Positions 1-5,998 of a stretch of DNA of 6,211 nt are shown here, piece by piece (positions within the stretch are counted from its first letter, which is position 1; the number at the start of each line of letters is the position of its first letter). Source of the stretch: Deltaproteobacteria bacterium (GTDB lineage Bacteria; Bdellovibrionota; UBA1018); assembly GCA_016194835.1 (NCBI GenBank), contig JACQAU010000358.1, forward strand, positions 1 to 6,211, read 5' to 3'. The position numbers and the translations under genes are program-made. The notes under the pieces are model-generated. The model did no database searches and had not been told where the DNA came from. It saw only the letters and a program-made list of their open reading frames with translations.

Positions 1-1215
1 AAAAATTTTCCTCATGTGTTGGTGATAACCAAGCGAGAACAGTATAAAAAAGTTATCCAAGAATTAAATACAAAAGGAAGTATTTCTTTGTCTCTAGTTC
101 AATCTTGTACACGAGAGGCTTGGGAGGTGGTTTTAGAGTATGATCGCACAATTGCTCAAATTTTTGGGATGAGAAGAACTTTGGATCTCAAGTATGGTGA
201 AAATCCGCATCAAAGTGCTTATATTGAATATGATTTGGATGGTACTGTTTTATGGGGGGAACCGCTCACGCAAGCTGATATTTCGTATAATAATATTTTA
301 GATCTTTCAGCTTGTTATAGTGTGGTAAGTGATCTAATGCGTTTGGAGCCTGAGTCAACGCATGTTGTGATTGTGAAGCATAATAATCCAGCCGGTGTGG
401 CTTCTATTCCGAGATCTTATCATCAGGCGCAAAAATTGGTGCTTCTGAGGGCGTGGGAAGGGGATCCTGTTTCCGCTTTTGGTGGGGTGATTTTGTTTTC
501 TGATGAATTAGAAGAAAATACGGCGCAGTGGTTATCTGATAAATTTATTGAACTAGTTTCGAGTCCTGGATTAACAAAAGATCACCCAGCGCTTTTGCAA
601 ATGCTTACGAAAAGAAAAAATTTAAAGGCTTTGGCAATTAAAAAAATTAAAAGTGATGAAGATTTATTTTCTATTTCTGTTCCAGGAGGAAGGCTTTATC
701 AGAAAACCGATCAAACGGTGCTTGAAGATCTAAAGCCAGTCACACTGCTAAAGTGGCCCAAAGAAAAAGAGAGATTGGCTAGGTTTGGTATAGCGGTTTG
801 TCGTGCGTTAAAGTCAAATGCGATTGCTATAGTGAGGGAAGTACCCAAGGAAGTTGCTAAGGAAGTTGCCAAGGAAGTTGCCAAGGAAGTTGCCAAGGAA
901 GTTGGTGGAGAAACTGGATGTTTTCAGCTAGTAGGAGCCGGCCAAGGTCAGCCCAATCGGGTAGACGCACTGGTGAGATTGGCGATACCCCGGGCAAGGT
1001 TAGTGTTAGAAACAATTGGTGGAGAGCTTTCAGAGTGTGTTTTAGTGAGTGATGCGTTTTTTCCATTTCGAGATTCTGTGGATCAAGCCAGCCGTGATGG
1101 GATCAGATGGATTGTGCAACCCGGAGGGAGCATCAAAGATGCTGAAACAGTGGCTGCATGTGATGAGCACGGAATTGCCATGGTGCTTACTGGAGTAAGG
1201 CATTTTAGGCATTAG
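1..1215 (+). CDS. purH: Bifunctional purine biosynthesis protein PurH, C-terminal AICAR transformylase part (5' end cut by window edge)
   Basis: PurH catalyses the last two steps of IMP synthesis in the cytoplasm: formyl transfer from 10-formyl-tetrahydrofolate to AICAR, then cyclisation. The reading frame is open from base 1, so the N-terminal cyclohydrolase (MGS-like) domain lies outside the window; the GTG at 16 is internal and not the start. About 404 residues are visible (numbered from base 1). Recognisable blocks are KYGENPHQ, ISYNNILDL, the catalytic Lys-His pair in VKHNNPAG (K126, H127), DPVSAFGG (from D155), KSNAI (from 271), SDAFFPFRD, QPGGSIKDAE and the C-terminal VRHFRH ending, all in family order. 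The Ala in NPAG replaces the Cys of many bacterial enzymes, but Ala also occurs in animal ATIC. Oddity: a 12-bp tandem repeat (841-912) inserts VAKE units between KSNAI and the GAGQ strand, where the usual enzyme has only a short turn. The ending is intact, so the gene is probably functional. Confidence 0.96.
   Translation, partial: KNFPHVLVITKREQYKKVIQELNTKGSISLSLVQSCTREAWEVVLEYDRTIAQIFGMRRTLDLKYGENPHQSAYIEYDLDGTVLWGEPLTQADISYNNILDLSACYSVVSDLMRLEPESTHVVIVKHNNPAGVASIPRSYHQAQKLVLLRAWEGDPVSAFGGVILFSDELEENTAQWLSDKFIELVSSPGLTKDHPALLQMLTKRKNLKALAIKKIKSDEDLFSISVPGGRLYQKTDQTVLEDLKPVTLLKWPKEKERLARFGIAVCRALKSNAIAIVREVPKEVAKEVAKEVAKEVAKEVGGETGCFQLVGAGQGQPNRVDALVRLAIPRARLVLETIGGELSECVLVSDAFFPFRDSVDQASRDGIRWIVQPGGSIKDAETVAACDEHGIAMVLTGVRHFRH
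841..912 (+). repeat. 12-bp in-frame tandem repeat (minisatellite) inside purH encoding VAKE units
   Basis: Six consecutive 12-bp units are visible. Units at 865-876, 877-888 and 889-900 are identical (GTTGCCAAGGAA). The unit at 853-864 differs by one base (GCT for GCC). The flanking units at 841-852 (GTACCCAAGGAA) and 901-912 (GTTGGTGGAGAA) are degenerate. Because 12 is a multiple of three, copy-number changes keep the purH frame and add or remove four residues (V-A-K-E) at a time. The unit is also open in the other frames, which explains the spurious repetitive reverse-strand ORFs over it. Confidence 0.95.
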
Positions 1216-1234
1216 TTTAATATATTTTATCTGT

Positions 1235-1352
1235 CTAATCATCACTTGAAGTGGGTAATCCTATTTCTTTTTTTGTGGTATCTTGAATAGTATTTAAAAT
1301 TTCAGAAAAACTAGTTAGAGCATGTTTGGAGTTAACAGTATAATTGCGAGAA
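1235..1352 (-). pseudogene. Possible out-of-frame 3' extension of the small lipoprotein gene
   Basis: Immediately after the lipoprotein's TTT-TTC codons, a frame shifted by one base runs to TAG at 1237-1235 and encodes RNYTVNSKHALTSFSEILN followed by NTIQDTTKKEIGLPTSSDD (the two listed stretches share one N). The switch point is a run of six T on the coding strand (1356-1351). With five T the two pieces would join into an 86-residue lipoprotein ending 19 bp short of the convergent purH stop. The composition looks coding, with mixed polar residues and AT-rich codons. This could be a real frameshift mutation, a sequencing or assembly error in a homopolymer, a phase-variable tract, or chance. 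Confidence 0.35.
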
Positions 1353-1496
1353 AAAACGCATATATCCATGAAAATCCGAAAACTGGGGTTTGAGAAGTTG
1401 GGTTTCGTTTTTCTTTTCGCCACAAGCACTGAGACCAAGCGATAGAACAAAAACAAAAATTCCAACACCTAAAATAGCTTCAATTTTATTCCGCAT
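1332..1496 (-). CDS. Small predicted lipoprotein (54 aa), possibly cut short by a frameshift
   Basis: The gene reads leftward from ATG at 1496-1494 to TAA at 1334-1332. The start is well supported: AAAGGAG at 1510-1504 lies 7 nt before the ATG. The N-terminus is a typical lipoprotein signal, with charged residues (MRNKIE), a hydrophobic stretch (about residues 7-22) and the lipobox LSAC with C25, followed by the polar segment GEKKNET. The protein would be exported, lipidated on C25 and anchored in a membrane. The mature part as read is only about 30 residues and ends FFSQLYC. A frame offset by one base continues to 1235 with plausible codons (see the neighbouring entry), so the natural product may be 86 residues. 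The gene converges on purH and diverges from the ATPase gene. I do not recognise the family; many short lipoproteins of this type have no known role. Confidence 0.65.
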   Translation of the reverse strand: MRNKIEAILGVGIFVFVLSLGLSACGEKKNETQLLKPQFSDFHGYMRFFSQLYC

Positions 1497-1503
1497 AAAA
1501 AAT

Positions 1504-1510
1504 CTCCTTT
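1504..1510 (-). promoter_or_regulatory. Ribosome binding site of the small lipoprotein
   Basis: AAAGGAG on the minus strand ends 7 nt before the ATG at 1496. It is the strongest Shine-Dalgarno sequence in the window and is the main reason to accept this short gene and its start. Confidence 0.75.
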
Positions 1511-1572
1511 AAAAGTTTACTATAATCTACATAATGCATAATAGAATGTTGTTTTAATATAATTATATGATT

Positions 1573-1654
1573 TGGTCAAGTATTAATAAATTGCCAGTCA
1601 ATATGATACGATACCGAACACGACAAATACAGTTCGGCCAAGGCAATTTGACCA
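1573..1654. repeat. Nested inverted repeats in the divergent spacer (possible structured RNA, operator or recombination site)
   Basis: Three inverted-repeat pairs nest inside one another. The outer pair is TGGTC at 1573-1577 with GACCA at 1650-1654. The middle pair is AAATTGCC at 1588-1595 with GGCAATTT at 1642-1649, directly abutting the outer right arm. The inner pair is CCGAAC at 1614-1619 with GTTCGG at 1632-1637 around a 12-nt loop. Folded, this gives about 19 bp of stem with bulges almost entirely on the left strand (10 and 18 nt, against 0 and 4 nt on the right). No gene covers it. It lies between the lipoprotein (leftward) and the ATPase gene (rightward). No poly-T tract follows, so it is not a standard terminator. 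Its function is unknown. Confidence 0.45.
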
Positions 1655-1683
1655 CATACCTATGTTAAGAACTGGATCAAGGC

Positions 1684-1713
1684 AAATAGTGTCGATTATA
1701 ATAGACACTATTT
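1684..1713 (+). promoter_or_regulatory. Perfect palindrome over a -10 box: probable operator/promoter of the ATPase gene
   Basis: AAATAGTGTC (1684-1693) and GACACTATTT (1704-1713) are exact reverse complements separated by the 10-nt spacer GATTATAATA. The spacer contains TATAAT at 1697-1702 on the + strand and also a TATAAT reading on the - strand. Placing -10 at 1697-1702 puts the transcription start near 1709, about 29 nt before the ATPase ATG at 1738. No good -35 box is visible at the right distance (GGATCA at 1674-1679 is weak). A dimeric repressor bound across both arms would cover the promoter. The palindrome is seen directly; the repressor role is inferred. Confidence 0.6.
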
Positions 1714-1737
1714 AAAATCAGATGTAACCTATTAATA

Positions 1738-2925
1738 ATGCTAGATAATTTAGACTTAAAACAGATCCTAACTGACTGGAACTATTGGGAAACCCCTCCT
1801 CCCATAGGGATTCCTAGATTCATTCTTGAACAAAAAAAGATTGAACTTCACCCAGACTTGATCTGGGTTATTCAGGGTGTGCGTCGGTCAGGAAAATCGA
1901 CTCTCTTAACACAGATTATGGAGACCAAAAACCTAGATCCCAGTTCTTGTACTTTTATTAACTTTGAAGATCCACGTCTCAGTAACTATCTCAATCATGC
2001 ATTGCTTGATCAAGTAGTGTCATTCTCAAAAAGTCTCTTTCCGAAATTTAGCACAAGGACATATTTTTTTGATGAAATTCAAAATGTTGAGCAATGGCAG
2101 AAATGGTTACATAAAAAAATAGAACGCCCCAGTGGGGACCGTTATATTATTACTGGCTCTAATTCATCACTTCTTTCAGGAGATCTAGCAAGTCGCTTAA
2201 CAGGAAGACATTTAACTTTAGAGTTATTTCCATTTAGTTTTGCAGAGTTTCAAAAAATTCATCCGAATGGCTCACTTAAAAATTATCTTGAGCAAGGCGG
2301 ATTTCCAAGAGTATTAAAATTAAAATCAGAAGCCTCTGTATTATTGCGTGAATATTTCACTGATATTATCGAGCGAGATGTGAAAAGAAATTTATCCTCT
2401 CGAAAAGGCTACTTGATATCAAAGCTAGTTATTGCAGTATTTGAATCAACAGGCTCTGAATTGAGTCAGAGAGGACTTGCTCAGATCATGGGACTCACAA
2501 CTGATACTCTTGGGCAATATCTTGAGGCATGCGAATCTGCTTATCTTCTTTTTACTTGCCCCTACTTTAGTTTTTCTGAAAGACAACGTACTGTCAGGAA
2601 TCGTAAAATATATCCCATTGACACAGGACTTATGTATTCTGTATCAAAACGTGGATCAGTTGAAATTGGAAAAAGTTTTGAAACAATAGTATTTCATGCG
2701 CTTAAAAAGAAATATTCCGATATAGCCTATTGGTGCGGAAAACATGAAGTTGATTTTGTGGTAAAAACACCAGAGGGAATACTACCAATTCAGGTGAGTT
2801 GGGATGAGCCAAAACTCAGACATTACGAAGGTTTAAAGGAATTTAAAATAAAATATCCAAATACAATGGAGTGCCTTTTTATTGGTCAAGAAAATTTTTC
2901 TAAACTTGAAGAATTATTACCTTAA
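1738..2925 (+). CDS. AAA-type ATPase with C-terminal DUF4143 domain (395 aa)
   Basis: The N-terminal ATPase core (AAA_14 type) has Walker A GVRRSGKST (47-55, K53), Walker B YFFDEIQN (109-116, D112/E113), a sensor-like TGSN (139-142) and arginines in SRLTGRH (R153, R157), followed by the family-typical FPFSFAEF. Residues about 235-275 look like a winged helix (LSQRGLAQIMGLTTDTLGQY). The C-terminal DUF4143 part has YPIDTGL (292-298), GKSFE (E315), HEVDF (336-340) and IQVSW (351-355). This layout resembles a PD-(D/E)XK nuclease fold, but the usual E and K of the last motif are Q352 and S354, so nuclease activity is doubtful. Length is normal for the family, whose cellular role is unknown. The ATG at 1738 is the only usual start before an upstream in-frame stop (1702-1704). 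No Shine-Dalgarno is visible, so the mRNA may have a short or weak leader. The gene is alone on its strand, with its own palindromic promoter region; autoregulation through the winged helix is possible. Confidence 0.9.
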   Translation: MLDNLDLKQILTDWNYWETPPPIGIPRFILEQKKIELHPDLIWVIQGVRRSGKSTLLTQIMETKNLDPSSCTFINFEDPRLSNYLNHALLDQVVSFSKSLFPKFSTRTYFFDEIQNVEQWQKWLHKKIERPSGDRYIITGSNSSLLSGDLASRLTGRHLTLELFPFSFAEFQKIHPNGSLKNYLEQGGFPRVLKLKSEASVLLREYFTDIIERDVKRNLSSRKGYLISKLVIAVFESTGSELSQRGLAQIMGLTTDTLGQYLEACESAYLLFTCPYFSFSERQRTVRNRKIYPIDTGLMYSVSKRGSVEIGKSFETIVFHALKKKYSDIAYWCGKHEVDFVVKTPEGILPIQVSWDEPKLRHYEGLKEFKIKYPNTMECLFIGQENFSKLEELLP

Positions 2926-2930
2926 GAACC

Positions 2931-2952
2931 AAAACAGAACCAGCGTTCTTTT
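2931..2952. terminator. Short AT-rich hairpin, candidate bidirectional terminator
   Basis: AGAAC (2936-2940), the loop CAGC (2941-2944) and GTTCT (2945-2949) form a 5-bp stem. Flanking A4 (2931-2934) and the T run (2949-2952) could extend it past a one-base bulge. It sits in the 25-bp gap between two convergent stop codons and overlaps the stop of the leftward gene. The stem is short and has only two G-C pairs, so efficiency would be low. The position is the best argument for it. Confidence 0.35.
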
Positions 2953-4159
2953 AATTTCTTGCGTGTGCGATTAGATCCTCAATATCAAATCCGTCACGAG
3001 GACAAGACGAAAGGCTATAGCTGAAATCAGATCCAATTTGAGATTGGATCCTAGAAAGCAATTTAGGAACATCCTCTGGCTTGCAGTCATCTAAAATCAA
3101 AGCAATGAGATTCTCTTGATTCAAAATATATATGCTATCTGATGATCTAAAAAGTCCTTTTTTAATACTCATACCGAGTTCAATCATTGACCATTTTTTC
3201 GGTGGCCTGACAAAAACTAAAACCACTGAACTTATTCCACCTTGCTCAGGTGAGATTTGACTAAGCCTAGAGGACAGAGCAGCCCGTAAGCCTTCTAATG
3301 AATTAAGCTCTGGCAATAGCAAAGTAAGTTTGACAAATTGATTTTTTCTCTCTGCTAGAAAACTTCCGCTGTGAAGCTTTAATACCTCGTGAATTAGCCA
3401 TAATTCAGCCCCCAAGCCCTCTGAGCTGCGAGTTAAAAAAGCTTGCTCAGACTGTATAGTTCCAGAAAAAGCAGAATTTGGCGAAGATACTCCACTCTGA
3501 AAAGCCACCAGACTTTTAGACCACTCTTCATCCCATATGGTTAGACAATCTTCTTTAAGCTGAAATCCCATCTCGATCCAGGTCTGTGTAAAAGTAATTT
3601 TTAACAACGACTTTTGTTTAATTTTAGACAAAATGACATGAAAGCATAAATCCAATACACGCCCTAAACGCTGAGGATCAGCAAGTGCTGTTATTTCTTC
3701 TGCGGTTTCATCTTTGATCACATAATCTGCTTGAAATTTTTTTTCTAATTCACATTTGATTTCTTGTTCTAAAAATAATGGCTGAAAGTTTTTAAGTTTA
3801 GCTTCCATGAGACGAGACAGATTCATCTCTCTTAACCGGATATGAAAATTTTTACTTTCTATCGCTGCTAAATCTAGCACGGAAGACAGGTTATGCTGAA
3901 GTTTTATGGCATTTTTTCTTGCGACATTTAAAAGTTCCTTTGATGTTATTTCTGAGTGTTCGTCACTTTGTTCTTCTAGCAAAGTGAGCGCATTGAGCAC
4001 TCCCATAAGAGGCGTTCTAAGCTCGTGAGAAATTAACGAAAGCAAATTGGACTGAAAGCTGCGAAAAAGTTCCTCATCTTGAGGAGACAGATGAACTAGA
4101 GGCTGATGCCCAATTGCTAGTTTCTTTCCTTCAATAGTTTCGTTTTTAATTGCTTTCAT
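2951..4159 (-). CDS. Degenerate histidine kinase fused to a degenerate GGDEF-like domain (402 aa)
   Basis: A soluble signalling protein with no signal peptide or membrane segment. Residues about 34-105 form a HisKA dimerisation domain with an intact H-box, SLISHELRTP (phospho-acceptor H45). The following HATPase region (about 155-283) is recognisable but damaged. The N-box DPQRLGRVLDLCFHVILSK has H174 where the Mg-ATP-binding Asn belongs. The G1 box (normally DxGxG) reads WDEEW (209-213). Only the G2-like EGLGAEL (247-253) and LHSG (262-265) remain. Residues about 307-400 match the shape of a GGDEF domain: a strand SVVLVFV, RSSD (338-341), IYIL, then NQENL (347-351) in place of GGDEF, then SYSLSSCPRDGFDIEDLI. 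The signature is lost, so cyclase activity is unlikely. It begins 17 bp after the propeller lipoprotein gene with no Shine-Dalgarno of its own, which suggests co-transcription and coupled translation. It may act as a scaffold, phospho-acceptor or regulatory partner of another kinase. Domain calls are by motif reading only. Confidence 0.8.
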   Translation of the reverse strand: MKAIKNETIEGKKLAIGHQPLVHLSPQDEELFRSFQSNLLSLISHELRTPLMGVLNALTLLEEQSDEHSEITSKELLNVARKNAIKLQHNLSSVLDLAAIESKNFHIRLREMNLSRLMEAKLKNFQPLFLEQEIKCELEKKFQADYVIKDETAEEITALADPQRLGRVLDLCFHVILSKIKQKSLLKITFTQTWIEMGFQLKEDCLTIWDEEWSKSLVAFQSGVSSPNSAFSGTIQSEQAFLTRSSEGLGAELWLIHEVLKLHSGSFLAERKNQFVKLTLLLPELNSLEGLRAALSSRLSQISPEQGGISSVVLVFVRPPKKWSMIELGMSIKKGLFRSSDSIYILNQENLIALILDDCKPEDVPKLLSRIQSQIGSDFSYSLSSCPRDGFDIEDLIAHARN

Positions 4160-4176
4160 AATATATTTTAAAATGG

Positions 4177-5913
4177 TTAATCAAATGCTGTAGCGCTAAC
4201 ACCTACATCTCGTGTAGTCATACCAGACTGGCCTAAAACAAAATCTGCTGCTTGTTGATTAGTACTCGGAATAGAATTCCACCCTAATACTCTATTATTT
4301 AGATCATCATTAACGTAAAAAACACCTTGTAAACTTAACCACATTCCTGCTGGTTGATACATAGTTTTCGCACTAATACCTCCGTTATTTTCTGTGCTTG
4401 CTGTAAAAGATGGTTGACCAAGCACTAAAGCTGCATCACCACCGTTTGCTGCAGGAATACCATTCCAAATCAAAACACGACTATTGCCATACTCTGAAAC
4501 AAAAATCTTTCCCTGAGCTACATAAACTCGCCATGGGTTGAATAATCCATTTTGAGTAGTAGCAAAATAATTAGTATTCATATCAGCTTGTCCTAGAACA
4601 ACATCTGCTGTCTTATTATTTGCAGTAGGTATTGTAGACCAGATTAATATACGGTTATTTAGCATATCAGCTACAAATAATTTATTATCATAAACAAAAA
4701 CGTCAGTAGGGCTCTTGAAACTTGAGCCTTTTATAGAACCAACTGGATAGCCTCCATTAATATTATTTGTAGACATATCTGACTGACCCAAAACTATATC
4801 TGCCGCCTGCCCATTTGTTGTAGGCATAGTATTCCAAATCAAAACTCTGTTATTTGATGTATCAGCTACAAATAGTTGTAATCCTGTACTAAAAACACTA
4901 TATGGTTCAATTAAACTGCTTGCGCTTACTCCACCATTATTTCCTGAATTAGACGTCATATTTGGCTGACCCAAAACTATATCTGCCGCCTGCCCATTTG
5001 TTGTAGGCATAGTATTCCAAATCAAAACTCTACTATTGTTTTTTTCAGCTACAAAAAGTCTAGTGCCATCTGTTCTTGCAATATAAGGACGCGATAATGT
5101 GGTTGCACTCGGAGTGAAAAGTCCATCAGAATTAGAACCAAAATCAGCTTGCCCTAAAGCAAAATCTGCCGCTTGTTGAGTTGTTGTTGGTGGAGTTACC
5201 CAAATCAAAATTCTATGATTATTTGAATCAGCAAGAAAAAAACTAAAAGCAGTTGGCGTAGGCTTATTAAATCCATTATCACCACTAGACTTACTGCATC
5301 CAACGTCACGCTTAAATTTTTCTTCGAAACTTAAATGATCATATTTGTTTTCAATATAAACTGTCTGATTTGAAAATAAATTCACCTGCGCTCTACCCAG
5401 CTCAAACCCTATTTCATATGAACCAGTTAATTCTACCATTTGACCGAGTGAACTTGACTGACTGCAAAGATTTTTCCCTTGATTTAAAATGCCTAAAACC
5501 TGAATAATGCGATCTTTTCCTGATGGAACTTTTAGATCTACTTTTACCTCTAAGCTAGATTGCGCAAAAGGAGCAGAAGTAATACCAGAATAAGAACAAA
5601 ACTTACCCGCTAACAAATCTGGCATAAAAGAATCTGGATTTTTATCTGAGTTACTTACAACACCACTACCCATTACATTTACTGCCAGGCAATCAAATTG
5701 AGATGCAGTTTCTGGAAAAGCAGAAGAAGAATATAACTTTAGCTCAGGTAAAACCAAGTCTGTCTTAATAGAATAAGACAGATTCTTTTGAACTGCGTTA
5801 TAAAAATTTATTTTTAAATTATTGTACTGTACCGGCTGTAAAGAACAGCCCACAGTCATTAACACACCAAGCGCTAAAATCCTAGTTCGATCCCTCATAA
5901 CCCCATACCTCAT
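4177..5913 (-). CDS. Propeller-repeat (NHL-like) lipoprotein, 578 aa
   Basis: Residues 1-23 are a signal sequence ending in a lipobox-like TVGC (C23), so the product is probably an envelope or surface lipoprotein. A globular region (about 30-210) has four further Cys (75, 106, 150, 206) that could form disulfides. Residues about 220-578 contain six NHL-like repeats, each with a [L/F]-F-V-A-D-x-x-N-N-R-V-L-I-W core and, about 20 residues later, A-D-x-V-L-G-Q. These are expected to fold as a beta-propeller that binds proteins or glycans. The first repeat starts, and the last (ending VSATAFD) stops, in mid-blade. Two blades share an exact 66-bp DNA block. The start is uncertain. ATG at 5913 gives the longest product but lacks a ribosome site. 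ATG at 5898 (Met6) has GAGG at 5911-5908 with a 9-nt spacer and gives a more typical signal peptide. A candidate promoter lies just upstream, and the histidine-kinase-like gene follows after 17 bp. Ligand unknown. Confidence 0.88.
   Translation of the reverse strand: MRYGVMRDRTRILALGVLMTVGCSLQPVQYNNLKINFYNAVQKNLSYSIKTDLVLPELKLYSSSAFPETASQFDCLAVNVMGSGVVSNSDKNPDSFMPDLLAGKFCSYSGITSAPFAQSSLEVKVDLKVPSGKDRIIQVLGILNQGKNLCSQSSSLGQMVELTGSYEIGFELGRAQVNLFSNQTVYIENKYDHLSFEEKFKRDVGCSKSSGDNGFNKPTPTAFSFFLADSNNHRILIWVTPPTTTQQAADFALGQADFGSNSDGLFTPSATTLSRPYIARTDGTRLFVAEKNNSRVLIWNTMPTTNGQAADIVLGQPNMTSNSGNNGGVSASSLIEPYSVFSTGLQLFVADTSNNRVLIWNTMPTTNGQAADIVLGQSDMSTNNINGGYPVGSIKGSSFKSPTDVFVYDNKLFVADMLNNRILIWSTIPTANNKTADVVLGQADMNTNYFATTQNGLFNPWRVYVAQGKIFVSEYGNSRVLIWNGIPAANGGDAALVLGQPSFTASTENNGGISAKTMYQPAGMWLSLQGVFYVNDDLNNRVLGWNSIPSTNQQAADFVLGQSGMTTRDVGVSATAFD
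4783..4848 (-). repeat. 66-bp direct repeat, copy 2 (within propeller gene)
   Basis: This block is identical base for base to 4966-5031, at a distance of 183 bp (61 codons, one propeller blade). It encodes the 22 residues from RVLIW to VLGQ of the third repeat. Sequence on either side differs, so identity is confined to this block, suggesting recent duplication or gene conversion between blades. Confidence 0.95.
4966..5031 (-). repeat. 66-bp direct repeat, copy 1 (within propeller gene)
   Basis: Exact partner of 4783-4848. It encodes the same RVLIW-to-VLGQ segment in the second propeller repeat. The other four repeats carry the same protein motif but have diverged clearly in DNA. Confidence 0.95.
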
Positions 5914-5952
5914 CCATAGTATATTTTGGCAAATGCACGAAATAAAACAACT

Positions 5953-5981
5953 GTTATCTTCATCAAGACGCGCTGAGTCAA
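5953..5981 (-). promoter_or_regulatory. Candidate sigma70-like promoter for the propeller lipoprotein / kinase-like operon
   Basis: On the minus strand, TTGACT (5981-5976) and GATAAC (5958-5953) are separated by 17 nt, five of six and four of six matches to the -35 and -10 consensus. The start would fall near 5946, about 33 nt before the ATG at 5913. It lies in the 85-bp gap after the PIN-domain gene, the right place to drive the two genes to its left. It is a motif match only. Confidence 0.4.
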
Positions 5982-5998
5982 AAGATTACTGGTTTTTA

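Noticed and set aside
711..1066. Two reverse-strand ORFs with TSLA and QLPW repeats
   Set aside because: They are the antisense readings of the 12-bp purH repeat, which is open in several frames. The + strand frame has clear PurH motifs.
1042..1245. Reverse-strand 67-aa ORF across the purH end
   Set aside because: It is antisense to the conserved PurH C-terminus, with no ribosome site and no recognisable motif.
1235..1468. Reverse-strand 77-aa ORF taken as a gene by itself
   Set aside because: Its start lies inside the lipoprotein signal-peptide codons in another frame and has no ribosome site. Only its 3' half is considered, as a possible frameshifted extension.
1557..1579. Promoter for the small lipoprotein (TTGACC at 1579-1574, TATAAT at 1567-1562, minus strand)
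   Set aside because: The two boxes are only 6 nt apart, and no good -10 box lies 16-18 nt from the -35-like box.
1644..1671. Possible Xer (dif-like) site because of TATGTTAAGA
   Set aside because: Only the right half resembles an XerD arm. The left 11 bases do not match an XerC arm, and there is no partner site.
2477..2689. 70-aa + strand ORF inside the ATPase gene
   Set aside because: Out-of-frame shadow of the conserved winged-helix and DUF4143 region.
3030..3050. 8-bp inverted repeat GATCCAAT / ATTGGATC with a 5-nt loop
   Set aside because: It lies inside the coding sequence of the kinase-like gene, with no T tract, and is explained by codons for the GGDEF-like tail. Probably chance.
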